Notes under the pieces: model-generated
The model's input: the letters and a program-made list of their open reading frames with translations, nothing else
Told to the model about the DNA's origin: nothing
Database searches by the model: none
Translations under genes and position numbers: made by a program
Part shown: positions 1 to 9,380 of the stretch, one piece after another
Layout of the letters: each line of letters begins with the position of its first letter
Numbering within the stretch: position 1 is the stretch's first letter
DNA from: Selaginella moellendorffii
Lineage: Eukaryota; Streptophyta; Lycopodiopsida; Selaginellales; Selaginellaceae
DNA length: 64,000 nucleotides
NCBI RefSeq assembly: GCF_000143415.4
Contig: NW_003314299.1
Span: forward strand, 1,223,502 to 1,287,501
Reading direction: 5' to 3'

Positions 1-66
1 TTCTTAAATATTGTGAAGTTTAGTTTAGACTTACCGTTTGGGTTAGACTTGTGTAGTTCCTATTGA
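1..66 (+). CDS. F-box protein, C-terminal tail only (cut by window edge)
   Basis: The reading frame from base 1 encodes the last 21 residues, ending DLPFGLDLCSSY and a TGA stop. This tail is identical to the C-termini of the two complete F-box genes in the window. It belongs to an F-box gene upstream of the window, so the array extends leftward. Confidence 0.85.
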   Translation, partial: FLNIVKFSLDLPFGLDLCSSY

Positions 67-606
67 TTTTCTTTTTCTCCTCCACACCTTCTGTCTTGTG
101 AGATATATTTTAAGGTGAAAGGTTGTTATGAAGGCAAATCATACACATTTCTAAATAATTTTCTGTGACACTGGAAACTCACTTCCACCATGACAGCCTG
201 CTGATCCAAGAGAGTTTTTTTTAACTGCCATTAAAAGGTGCTTGAAAGCTATTGTAGAAGAACCAGTTAACCTCTTATTATAGACAAAGTGGCCTGTCCA
301 ACAGCTTTTCGGATTGAGAAATTTTCGTTCCCACTATAAATCTCATCCAGGCCGAGCATTGAGCACAGAATAAGGCCCAGCACTGGAAATGGCGGTGCTA
401 TCCGAAGGAATAATTTTGCAAAACCTTTACTCCTAAAATGTTAGAAACATGGTGTTAAGAATAAATAGGACAAAGGAAAATAAATGTGAACGATAACATG
501 GATCATGGTCAATCTCCCTTGCGGGAGGCTTACTTCCAAGCCTCTTTAGCAGAAATTATGTCTTTTGAGTGGACAAGTTGTCAGAGTTTCGGTACAGTCC
601 TACCAT
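67..606. other. No gene seen (copy A; same in copy B 7934-8473)
   Basis: This is F-box 3' flanking sequence followed by unannotatable DNA. A short perfect hairpin with CTCCC/GGGAG arms lies near 515-530. Sequence toward 500-606 may be decayed LINE DNA downstream of the RT fragment, but no reading frame survives. Confidence 0.5.
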
Positions 607-840
607 TTAGATCTGTGATAGATGGTAATCAATCACGTCAATATATAGGCTAAAGAGGGCTGAGGAAAGCAGGCAGCCTTGCTTTAACCCAATGGTGTTG
701 GTGATTGAGCAAGGATAATGTTGTATAGTGCCTAGATTATATCTCGGGTGTCCCCCGATAAGCTTTGTCTTGGGACTGTATCCAAGGCTTTCTTGAAGTT
801 TACGAAGCAATATATCTGCTTGTGTGTGTGTGGTGCATAG
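607..840 (-). pseudogene. Degenerate LINE-type reverse transcriptase fragment (copy A)
   Basis: Read on the minus strand, one frame gives FVNFKKALDTVPR (about 765-805), which resembles the conserved RT block F-DF-KAFD-V-R. A different frame just downstream gives GLKQGCLLSSALFSLYIDVI (about 620-690), the next RT block (G--QG-PLSP-LF-LY-D). The two blocks are therefore separated by a frameshift. No YADD catalytic box, endonuclease domain or intact open frame is present. This is a dead fragment of a non-LTR retrotransposon carried inside the duplicated block. Family assignment is by motif only. Confidence 0.8.
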
Positions 841-1513
841 CAAGTGATCCGCGCAATTGTATTATCGCCAGAAACCCGTCACACATTTCCCTTTCATTCT
901 CTTGCCCTTCTTTTCAGGAGCCATGCTCGCAATTTAAGAGAGAAGACAAAAAGCAAAAAACAAGAATCAAGAAATGAACTCAACATAAGACGCACCAATG
1001 GATGTGACATGTGATCTTATCATATGAGAATTCTTGCTTTCCGGGCCGGGCTGTGTCCAGGAGTTCTCGTGGATGCCCTGATGGATCTGTTGGAGGTGAT
1101 CAAGCTCTCGTGGGAGATGGTCAATCCTCTGAAAGCCAGGCCAGTTTCGAGGAGGCCTGCTGCTGCTCATGGCAACAAGGACTACGGCTACTACTACTGC
1201 TACAGTTGTTGACAGAATGACTCTCAGTGTGTTACGAAAAGGCTCTGCAGAGATTGGAAATGGGTGTGTCTCCCAAGCGTTGGAGCTCGAATCGCCCACG
1301 TCCGCCCGCACAACAAATCTCGTGTCCAACTTCTGAGCAAGACTACCATCTTTCAGATGTAGATTGATCTCTTTATTCAAGCCAGAACGAGGCCGGGGTT
1401 GGTGCGAGCATGCCAAGCGTATGCATTCTCTAGACAAAGCGATTGGCCGTACCGATCTCTCAAACGAGATCCAGAACAAGATCAGCAGCCGGATGTGGGA
1501 GGAGGTGGCCGGT
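841..1513. other. No gene seen (copy A; same in copy B 8708-9380)
   Basis: This is the region 3' of the PP2C gene. A 203-codon minus-strand open frame (967-1578) overlaps the end of the phosphatase gene in another frame. It shows no recognisable domain and is treated as chance. A short run of CTA/CTG triplets lies near 1185-1205. Confidence 0.5.
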
Positions 1514-2539
1514 TTACAGGCTGCAGCCACAAGGATGCTTGAGCTGCACCACAACCACCGTCTTGTTGTCTTCGACACTCATGGCTTGCATGCTATCACA
1601 GAAGAAGGCAAGTTGCATGGCCTGCCCAACACTAGATTCTTTCTCTACCAGCCAGTCGTGGATGCTGGGACAAATGCTCTCAACGCACTCCCGCGGCACA
1701 CCATCTGATGCCAGCACCAGAAACTCACAGCCCCCATCACGGCGGAGATCAATTTCCACAACGTCGGGAAGAGCCACTACCGCCTGCTCATCACGTCCCA
1801 AACCAGCGTTGCTCTTCCATCTAAAGTCTCCCAGAGATCGCGTCACCTGGAGCCCCATGGCGCCAACCTCGCCCCCAACGCTCACGCCATTCAGCTGGAT
1901 CCACTTGTTCTTCATGACGACCGCACCAGCTCTAGTCGCACGCTCGGCATCGTCCGGCCGCGACTGGACGTTATGATCGATCGTCACTGGCACCGCCTGG
2001 TTGTCCCGCCAGATGATGCAATAGCTATCGCCGGCGTGAGCGATAACGAGCTTGTCATCGCGGACCAAGACGGCCACTGCGGTCGTCCCGTGAGAGCCAG
2101 GCGACGTTCCCGTGATACTGTTCCAGGAGTACAAAGGCGATGTGTTTTCGCGCTCCAGCCTCTCCAGCTCCTCGGTTCCTGCCTTGGATTGCATCATTTC
2201 GTCCATCTTGAGGAAAACCTCGCGGAATCCAGAAGCAAAGTCGCCCTTTTTGTAGTGTGAACTGGCGACGAGGTGCCTGTGGAGATTCCGCGCGCAGAAG
2301 CGCGCCGCAGCGCAGCCGCCGTGGCCGTCAAAGACCGCAATGAAGGAGCTCTTGGCGTCCAGGTCGGGGATCACAGTGTAGACATCTTCCATCCTACGCT
2401 TGGCACCTTGAGTCGCTGCGGCACCCACCCTGATCCTGGAATTCTCCACCACCGCCTTGTGGACTCGATCTGGCTTCCAATTCCTGAACATGCCAAGCGG
2501 ATCATCATCGCGGGCAAGCCCAGCGCTTGCTCTCTTCAT
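1514..2539 (-). CDS. PP2C-family protein phosphatase (copy A)
   Basis: Intronless gene for 341 residues. It is a Mg/Mn-dependent serine/threonine phosphatase of the PPM/PP2C fold, a family used in plant kinase and hormone signalling. Visible motifs in order are RMED (49-52), the metal-binding VFDGHGG (69-75), GTTAV (151-155), HAGDS (168-172), VTRSLGDF (232-239), LASDG (276-280, with the metal-binding Asp) and EDN (323-325). After LASDG the usual LWD is replaced by VPRECV, an unusual ending to this motif. The ATG at 2539 sits just downstream of a telo-box (TTAGGGTTTTAGG). The protein is a little shorter than typical plant PP2Cs, and no transit peptide or membrane segment is seen. Substrate is unknown. 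Confidence 0.93.
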   Translation of the reverse strand: MKRASAGLARDDDPLGMFRNWKPDRVHKAVVENSRIRVGAAATQGAKRRMEDVYTVIPDLDAKSSFIAVFDGHGGCAAARFCARNLHRHLVASSHYKKGDFASGFREVFLKMDEMMQSKAGTEELERLERENTSPLYSWNSITGTSPGSHGTTAVAVLVRDDKLVIAHAGDSYCIIWRDNQAVPVTIDHNVQSRPDDAERATRAGAVVMKNKWIQLNGVSVGGEVGAMGLQVTRSLGDFRWKSNAGLGRDEQAVVALPDVVEIDLRRDGGCEFLVLASDGVPRECVESICPSIHDWLVEKESSVGQAMQLAFFCDSMQAMSVEDNKTVVVVQLKHPCGCSL

Positions 2540-2727
2540 GTCCTAAAACCCTAATGTCGGAATTTGGGAAAAGGGAAAGAGAGGGGATCTTGTGGCATAT
2601 TCTACCCCTCCAACAAATCAGGAGCTAAAGAAATAATAAAAGTGATTTGGATAATGTACCGTATAAACAATAGAACCAAGGGAATATACATAGGGCATAC
2701 TTATATATACCAATGCTTGAAAACATG

Positions 2728-3624
2728 CTAACCTTGAGAGAATGCACGCCTGCAAGCATTATTGGCGATCGCCAGGTTCCCTCTTCGTGCCTCGCGCATA
2801 AACGCTACCTCGAAGTGCCTCCTTGCAAGCTTTCCTCGGCGATCCTGTCCCCGTAGTGGCAAAACAAGCTCAAGGAGCTCCAAATCCCGTACGACTGCGT
2901 CCTCCAGCTCCACTGCCCCGATTCTTCCCCCGGGGAGGATCTCCTGGGTCACAGGCGTGCACATTCCAAAGTCTACAAGCCAGACCTTGTCGCCTGAGAG
3001 GTAGAGCTCGATGTCGCGAAACCTCACCCCGAGCGTGAATGCCATGTGTGCCATGACGGTTCCCAGCGCCGCAGCTACCTTGCGCCTGTCGAGCTCCGGG
3101 AAGACGCGTTCTGCAACCACACAAGAAACAATGGGCTTCATTAGTAGCGTGGCATTGTGGATTTTAAACGCAGGATCTTCGTCGAGGCTGTAGATCCAGC
3201 CGCGGTCCTTGATCTCCTCGGGAGATAGGGCATTTTGCCCCTCCAACATCCCGTCTACCAGCGCGGTGAGCTGCTCCTGCTGGATAGCCGGCATCTTCTC
3301 CATGACCATGCACGGTTTGTTGTGGAGCTCGCCCTGACACCTGAAAACCAAAGCGTGAATGTCCTCGTTCATGTGTGCAGTGCGCTCAAGAAGCGCCCTC
3401 CCACTGGGTGCAAAGGCAAACACTTTGGGGACACGCAAACAGGCCACGTCTGGGTAGTCACGACTTAACCTCTCGATTGCGTCCCTATACAAACCCATGG
3501 CGTGCACCTCCGCCTTGAGGTTCGCGTACGAGGTATTGTCTCCTATCAACCGCTTGATGGCGTACTCCCCACCAAAGATCAATCGCCCATTGTTTCCGCC
3601 ATCGCGCCCCGCCATCCACGCCAT
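2728..3624 (-). CDS. Divergent kinase-fold protein, DUF3669-like (copy A)
   Basis: Intronless gene for 298 residues starting MAWMAGRDGG. An upstream in-frame ATG at 3765 is rejected because translation from it would cover the TATA box and a GA repeat. Kinase-like marks are a beta-3-type lysine in EYAIKRL, a conserved-looking KPCMVMEKMP segment, and DFG in VWLVDFGMC (about residue 225). The catalytic loop is RFRDIELYL rather than HRDxxxxN, so ordinary kinase activity is doubtful. The overall pattern recalls DUF3669 proteins, which are best known from fungi. That assignment is from memory of the family and is tentative. It lies head-to-tail behind the PP2C gene on the same strand, 188 bases upstream of it. 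The copies in A and B translate identically. Confidence 0.65.
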   Translation of the reverse strand: MAWMAGRDGGNNGRLIFGGEYAIKRLIGDNTSYANLKAEVHAMGLYRDAIERLSRDYPDVACLRVPKVFAFAPSGRALLERTAHMNEDIHALVFRCQGELHNKPCMVMEKMPAIQQEQLTALVDGMLEGQNALSPEEIKDRGWIYSLDEDPAFKIHNATLLMKPIVSCVVAERVFPELDRRKVAAALGTVMAHMAFTLGVRFRDIELYLSGDKVWLVDFGMCTPVTQEILPGGRIGAVELEDAVVRDLELLELVLPLRGQDRRGKLARRHFEVAFMREARRGNLAIANNACRRAFSQG

Positions 3625-3713
3625 CGCGACGCCAATCGAGCCGAGCGGAGGTGCCCTAGGGTAGCAAGCCGAGCGCTCAAGAAAAGAAGAAGAGAGCCTA
3701 GCAACGTGAGCGA

Positions 3714-3734
3714 GAGAGAGAGAGAGAGAGAGGA
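3714..3734. repeat. GA dinucleotide microsatellite in 5' leader (copy A)
   Basis: A run of GA repeats lies between the TATA box and the start codon of the kinase-fold gene. On the coding strand it is a CT-rich leader tract, a common plant core-promoter feature. The same tract occurs in copy B near 11580-11600. Confidence 0.8.
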
Positions 3735-3737
3735 GGG

Positions 3738-3748
3738 TATATATATAG
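3738..3748 (-). promoter_or_regulatory. TATA box of kinase-fold gene (copy A)
   Basis: The sequence TATATATATA lies about 114 bases upstream of the chosen start codon. With a TSS about 30 bases downstream it would leave a leader of about 85 bases that includes the CT tract. This is the reason for rejecting the N-terminally extended reading frame. Confidence 0.65.
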
Positions 3749-3767
3749 TAGAGAGATGGTCTCATTG

Positions 3768-4037
3768 TGCCACGTGGCAGGAGTACCGTTGGCCGTTGTT
3801 CTTTTGCTTGCCGATGTGGCGGATGCCTGCCAGGTGGGAAGCTGCGATTCGGTACTAGCGGGAGAAAGAGGAGGGCCTACATTGTGCCACGTGGCAGGAG
3901 TACCGTTGGTCGTTTTCTTTTGTGTAGAGCACGTTTAGGTTAAAGGGAGCTTGCCGATGTGGCAGATACGTTTAGGTTAACAGGGGCTTGCCGATGTGGC
4001 AGGTGTTTTGCCAGGTGGGACGCTGCGATTCGCTATT
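3768..4037. promoter_or_regulatory. G-box and direct-repeat cluster upstream of kinase-fold gene (copy A)
   Basis: Two perfect palindromes TGCCACGTGGCA lie at 3768-3779 and 3885-3896, each followed by GGAGTACCGTTGG. CTTGCCGATGTGGC occurs three times (3807, 3950, 3987), and CCAGGTGGGA-GCTGCGATTCG occurs twice. The promoter therefore grew by local duplication. ACGT-core G-boxes bind bZIP and bHLH factors in plants (ABA and light responses). Which gene responds is inferred from position: the first G-box is about 20 bases upstream of the TATA box. Confidence 0.65.
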
Positions 4038-4440
4038 TGGGGCAGCACACCTTTAGCTTAATTTCTGCCTTTAGACATCACCTAGCCCTAACTGGACTAT
4101 AAGCGAGACTTCCATTCTTTCTTTCGGGCGTTTACTTCTTCACGCTTTTCAACGCCATCCAGCAACTTTTGGGTCGATCTGACAGTTGAAATCCGCAGAT
4201 ATGGCCCGACAAAACGTGTTGCTGTCTGATCATACTGGCTTTGAATTTGTCTTTGTTCTTAATCTTCTTAGCATGATCTAGGGGAGTTTCTGGCCCGTGG
4301 AGGAAAAACCCGTAGGCTACAGGCTTTCACGCAAAATTTAGAGAAAACAAAGCAAGAATCTTACATAATCCGGACTTGCGGACACTCATGTTGATTTGGA
4401 AAACGAGCAATGGCACCACGTTGAGCTGTTCTTCTTCTGT
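4038..4440. other. No gene seen (copy A; same in copy B 11905-12307)
   Basis: Sequence between the repeat-rich promoter and the GPAT9-like pseudogene. No convincing coding segment or repeat was recognised. Confidence 0.5.
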
Positions 4441-4869
4441 GAGTTTCGAGATTGGACGTAGTATTTCAAGCGACTTTCGTAACTTCAGCTCGTTTCGCTA
4501 TCGCAAACTCTGAAAGGTATATAAATCTAAATATATGTCGAAGAAGAGTGCTCTTTACATCTCCGAGAAGTGCATCGTTTATTTGTGGCTCCACATACCA
4601 GACATCGCAAACGACTACCCAGGACAACATCAGCTTCAGCTAAACGAAAAAAAAAACTGAAAGTCAATCGTGATGAAAAGTATAAACTTAGTGTGGACAA
4701 TTATCTTGTTTTACTTTGCAGACAGTGAAATCCAGTTCGAATACAATCTGCAAAATCGAGCGCAAGGAAATAAGAACTGCCTGGAGAAACTACGAAATCA
4801 AGAACCTGCTTGAACATCACATTGTCCGCCTTGTTCAGGCAAGTCCCCTCTGCAAAAATGAGCAAAATA
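4441..4869 (-). pseudogene. GPAT9/LPEAT-like acyltransferase, decayed 3' part (copy A)
   Basis: Minus-strand pieces match plant glycerol-3-phosphate acyltransferase 9. ILLIFAEGTCLNKADNVMFK (4806-4869) corresponds to the acyltransferase FPEGTC block, with Ala replacing the conserved Pro. After a short intron comes IVFELDFTVCK (4715-4747). After another intron comes LMLSWVVVCDVWYVEPQ (4559-4639), and a last piece reads FAIAKRAEVTKVA then a stop (near 4455-4500). The exon that should lie between the second and third pieces (about 26 residues) is missing, and the join to the last piece is out of frame. Exon order and splice sites are otherwise preserved. It is probably a dead copy of an ER triacylglycerol-pathway enzyme. 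The upstream half of the gene is not recognisable. Confidence 0.7.
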
Positions 4870-6071
4870 GTGCTTTCCGGATCGCTTCCGTCCCTTCTGA
4901 AGCTTGGTTTTACTTTCCAGCTTGCTTTTCGTCTCAACTCCATTGCTACGCACAGCAATCCCCTGCGGATGATCGATCGCAGCCTTCCACTGCTTTTCTG
5001 GAAACTATCACAACTTAAAAGCGGTGTTACGCCACAGACTTTCACCTGAAGAAGACGGTTTCTTCCTCGCAGCGTACTAACCACGCTCCACTGCTTCCCC
5101 TGCTTCCTGAAAACGAGTACAGTGGGACTTGGGAAAATAACGAGAGAAAGGAGCTCCGGCAACGAGTTCCGTTACATGCCTTGTGACTGCCAGGCTCTCA
5201 TAAACAACAGTTGAGCTACCGTGAGACACACATACCTGTGGTTGCTTTCATTATAGTAGCCCGATGCACATCTTTACCAGAGTATCCTGTCCAAAAAAGA
5301 AGGACAAGGAGATGAACAAAGTCGCTCAGACTCTGAGAATGCCAGCGAGAATGCGGCCATCGTTCCCCGTAGCGTTTTCATGCTATCCCGCCTGCAAAGC
5401 CGCCCCCATCCTTGAGAATCCCCCGGACCCGGACAGCAGCTTCCTGCCCAGCGAAAGAAAATGTTTGACGAATACCTGACGCTCTGCCAGCAGCTGGTCC
5501 TGCAAATCCTCCTCCACACGGAGCCGCGCCAGCGTGCGTGCGCAAGTCGTGAAGAAGTTACTGCACAGACCACAAACTGTCCTGCGCGACTCGCTCGGAC
5601 CGCTCGACTCCTGTATCCAGGTCAAGCCGTGCTCGTTAGTAAGCTCGCTACTCGCTTGAGATGTGTATCGCTAACACCGCCCCGTGGACATCGTTGAGGG
5701 AATTGAGCTGGGGCGAAACTTCTGGCAGCAGATGACACGAGCAGGACATCGTAAGAGAAGCAAGCCGATCATCACCTGAATGCTCTTACCATGTAGGCTG
5801 TAGAATCGGAGGTGACGTTCGTGCCAGAGGAGACTCAAACATGATCAAACCATCAGAGCAAGTTCCCCCAAACTTCTCCAAATCAAGTCACCTGAAAGGC
5901 GCAGCGGCCCGAGTTTGGGATCCGGTAACATGCTACATTTGCCAACACCTGGAATCTTCATGATGGAAACGCGATAGCCATCGATTTACCGTGACAGCCA
6001 GCCTGGAGCCGAGAAGCATGAATCCCTGGAGGGACAAGTAGAGGCGGTGCTGCAGCTCCCGGACCGATCGC

Positions 6072-6102
<31 letters not shown>

Positions 6103-6925
6103 CAGCACGATTAGGCATCTGGAGACGAAGATCTCCAGAGACCAGGGAAGAAGTGGCATATTGTTTTGCAGCCGCCCAAATGCGAACACCAAGCAAGAAT
6201 GTATGCTCGCTAACCTCGTCATTGATGCTTCTACACGTCTCAGCTATGGGGCTCTCACGAGCTTGTCATGTGATTACGAAAAGCTTTTGGCGTTGACTTA
6301 CAAGCAGAAAACACAATCGTTCTCGTCATGCTATAAATGTATAATCACCTATTTTATAGAGGATCATATTATTTGCACAAGATAGTACTGCCCTTCAAGT
6401 TATCAATTTCAGAACTGAACAAACAAAAGCGATAAGAAGCAACATTCCAGACTGGCAACAACATCAATGATACTTCAGGGAGAATCAACTCACTCTGTCT
6501 CATTTTTACCTGTTGAGGTTGCATTTCCTGCAAGATCATCATAGGGTTATCACTTTGTTCATTGTGCCCATTGTCTTAGTGGCTCCTTTCATAGCACCAG
6601 CAACAGAAAGGTATTGACATACATCGCCTAAACAACAACACTGGGCTAGAAAAACTTCCTACAAGTTCAATAGGAAAAAGGGAGCCAAAGAAAAATCTCT
6701 GTCACTTGAGCTCGACTGCCCTGGAACTTTTGAATGTGCCGCCACAATCTGATCAAATGCTGTCCGAAGTTCGTCGTTGCGCTGAAAGTCGATTCCTGAA
6801 AAACAAAAAACAATTTTTCTGAGCACTGCCTTCTTTCGTGGACATGAGATCGCTTCCACGTGTCGTTCGTGTCGACTTTCTTTTAGGCTTTTGGCTGGCT
6901 GACGTAATATGGGTTAGGGCTGGTG
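4870..6925. other. Unassigned DNA between acyltransferase pseudogene and F-box gene (copy A)
   Basis: Several short open frames exist on both strands but none has a recognised domain. At 5264-5697 the plus-strand frame is interrupted in copy A, yet copy B has a continuous 143-codon frame (13131-13562) because of a 2-base difference. That instability argues against coding. A GCT/CTG triplet run lies at about 6072-6094. The 5' part may hold remnants of upstream GPAT9 exons. The last 150 bases form the F-box promoter. Confidence 0.5.
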
Positions 6926-7933
6926 ATGGAGCACGTAGATATCCTTTTGAAGCTTCCTGGGCCGAGTCTCTTGAGAGCCAGAGCTGTTTGCAAGGCTTGG
7001 AAAGAAGTAATTGATTCTCCATGGTTTTCAAACCGCTACAGGGATCCATCGCCCTACATATTATTGCCATCGCCAAACCAAGAGGGCTTGCCCTTGTGTA
7101 ACATATGCCACTTGGTTCTGGGTAAGTGGTTCAAGTTGGAATTTCCATCTACGTATATCCAGTCGGTCTCTCAGTCCGGGCTGGTGCTGGTCCGGGAAGG
7201 CAGAGTTTTTTGGGTGGGGAATCCATTCTTCAATAAGTGGAAACGGTATAGCTTAGAATTGCCATATGCGAAATTTGATCATGAGCTTGCAACTCTAGCG
7301 GATGATGAGCAGGGCTATCGAGTAGTATTTCGGGTGCGTAGGTTTATGCAAACAGCAGTCCTCTACTCTTGGAAGTCAGAGTGGCTCGTCACAGAGGAAC
7401 GTAAGGAGGATATCAAAATGGAGGATTTTGCGGATTTTGTCACATCCTCTTCCACTGTTTGTGGCAACATCATCCATTCCATCGGGTCCAAAAACAAAGT
7501 GGCACTACTAAGTTGTCGTGTAGACAATGGCAAGGTTCTTTCGCTCCGCTACTTGAAGCTGGGATCTGAAGTACTTGAAGGGCGTTTTAAGCTCTTTGGT
7601 TGGGATGGCAAGCTCTACTTGCTGGGAGAAAATGACAGTCACTTATTTGGACTGTTTGAAATAAGAGGAGAGAATGTAGTTCTGATAAGCTGGGCACCAG
7701 AAAGCATTTCTACAAAATTTCCCTTCGTAAGGTCGGCAAGCATCTACAACAATACTATCTACTGCATTTTTCAAGTGAAGCTAGCAATGCTAGTAACTTA
7801 CAACCTCAGTAAACATGGTTCGTGGCAGGTGGTACCACTTCCAGAACCATTACCTCCGTGCATTGGAATCTTAAATATTGTGAAGTTTAGTTTAGACTTA
7901 CCGTTTGGGTTAGACTTGTGTAGTTCCTATTGA
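6926..7933 (+). CDS. F-box protein (copy A)
   Basis: Intronless gene for 335 residues starting MEHVDILLKL. The frame is closed by a TAA just upstream, so the ATG at 6926 is the first possible start. Residues about 3-32 form a short F-box (VDILLKLPGPSLLRARAVCK, then AW--VI-SPWF) that lacks the usual first LPDE residues. The rest has beta-rich segments (VLYSWKSEW, KLFGWDGKLYLLG, YNNTIYCIF) like the degenerate kelch/FBA-type beta-propellers of plant F-box proteins. The expected role is substrate selection for an SCF ubiquitin ligase; the target is unknown. Compared with copy B it differs at three residues. Confidence 0.85.
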   Translation: MEHVDILLKLPGPSLLRARAVCKAWKEVIDSPWFSNRYRDPSPYILLPSPNQEGLPLCNICHLVLGKWFKLEFPSTYIQSVSQSGLVLVREGRVFWVGNPFFNKWKRYSLELPYAKFDHELATLADDEQGYRVVFRVRRFMQTAVLYSWKSEWLVTEERKEDIKMEDFADFVTSSSTVCGNIIHSIGSKNKVALLSCRVDNGKVLSLRYLKLGSEVLEGRFKLFGWDGKLYLLGENDSHLFGLFEIRGENVVLISWAPESISTKFPFVRSASIYNNTIYCIFQVKLAMLVTYNLSKHGSWQVVPLPEPLPPCIGILNIVKFSLDLPFGLDLCSSY

Positions 7934-8473
7934 TTTTCTTTTTCTCCTCCACACCTTCTGTCTTGTGAGATATATTTTAAGGTGAAAGGTTGTTATGAAG
8001 GCAAATCATACACATTTCTAAATAATTTTCTGTGACACTGGAAACTCACTTCCACCATGACAGCCTGCTGATCCAAGAGAGTTTTTTTTAACTGCCATTA
8101 AAAGGTGCTTGAAAGCTATTGTAGAAGAACCAGTTAACCTCTTATTATAGACAAAGTGGCCTGTCCAACAGCTTTTCGGATTGAGAAATTTTCGTTCCCA
8201 CTATAAATCTCATCCAGGCCGAGCATTGAGCACAGAATAAGGCCCAGCACTGGAAATGGCGGTGCTATCCGAAGGAATAATTTTGCAAAACCTTTACTCC
8301 TAAAATGTTAGAAACATGGTGTTAAGAATAAATAGGACAAAGGAAAATAAATGTGAACGATAACATGGATCATGGTCAATCTCCCTTGCGGGAGGCTTAC
8401 TTCCAAGCCTCTTTAGCAGAAATTATGTCTTTTGAGTGGACAAGTTGTCAGAGTTTCGGTACAGTCCTACCAT

Positions 8474-8707
8474 TTAGATCTGTGATAGATGGTAATCAAT
8501 CACGTCAATATATAGGCTAAAGAGGGCTGAGGAAAGCAGGCAGCCTTGCTTTAACCCAATGGTGTTGGTGATTGAGCAAGGATAATGTTGTATAGTGCCT
8601 AGATTATATCTCGGGTGTCCCCCGATAAGCTTTGTCTTGGGACTGTATCCAAGGCTTTCTTGAAGTTTACGAAGCAATATATCTGCTTGTGTGTGTGTGG
8701 TGCATAG
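8474..8707 (-). pseudogene. Degenerate LINE-type reverse transcriptase fragment (copy B)
   Basis: Same sequence as the fragment at 607-840, with the same frameshift between the two RT blocks. The break therefore predates the segmental duplication. Confidence 0.8.
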
Positions 8708-9380
8708 CAAGTGATCCGCGCAATTGTATTATCGCCAGAAACCCGTCACACATTTCCCTTTCATTCTCTTGCCCTTCTTTTCAGGAGCCATGCTCGCAAT
8801 TTAAGAGAGAAGACAAAAAGCAAAAAACAAGAATCAAGAAATGAACTCAACATAAGACGCACCAATGGATGTGACATGTGATCTTATCATATGAGAATTC
8901 TTGCTTTCCGGGCCGGGCTGTGTCCAGGAGTTCTCGTGGATGCCCTGATGGATCTGTTGGAGGTGATCAAGCTCTCGTGGGAGATGGTCAATCCTCTGAA
9001 AGCCAGGCCAGTTTCGAGGAGGCCTGCTGCTGCTCATGGCAACAAGGACTACGGCTACTACTACTGCTACAGTTGTTGACAGAATGACTCTCAGTGTGTT
9101 ACGAAAAGGCTCTGCAGAGATTGGAAATGGGTGTGTCTCCCAAGCGTTGGAGCTCGAATCGCCCACGTCCGCCCGCACAACAAATCTCGTGTCCAACTTC
9201 TGAGCAAGACTACCATCTTTCAGATGTAGATTGATCTCTTTATTCAAGCCAGAACGAGGCCGGGGTTGGTGCGAGCATGCCAAGCGTATGCATTCTCTAG
9301 ACAAAGCGATTGGCCGTACCGATCTCTCAAACGAGATCCAGAACAAGATCAGCAGCCGGATGTGGGAGGAGGTGGCCGGT

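Larger units (their letters stand above)
1..7867. repeat. Tandem segmental duplication, copy A
   Basis: Bases 1-7867 recur almost unchanged from base 7868 onward, at an offset of 7867 that falls to 7854 by the end of the unit. The 13-base difference comes from three small deletions in copy B: 2 bases near 5427, 3 near 5840 and 8 near 6897. The window opens inside the array, because its first 66 bases are the tail of an F-box gene. Contents in order: LINE RT fragment, PP2C (-), kinase-fold gene (-), GPAT9-like pseudogene (-), F-box gene (+). Confidence 0.97.

Noticed and set aside
967-1578. 203-codon minus-strand open frame beside PP2C copy A (also 8834-9445)
   Set aside because: It overlaps the end of the phosphatase gene in another frame and contains no recognised domain; the hydrophobic stretch comes from a GTT/GTA-type triplet run.
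3625-3765. N-terminal 47-residue extension of the kinase-fold protein
   Set aside because: It would be translated from the TATA box and GA repeat, giving SLYYIYTLLSLSLSL; the downstream ATG at 3624 is preferred.
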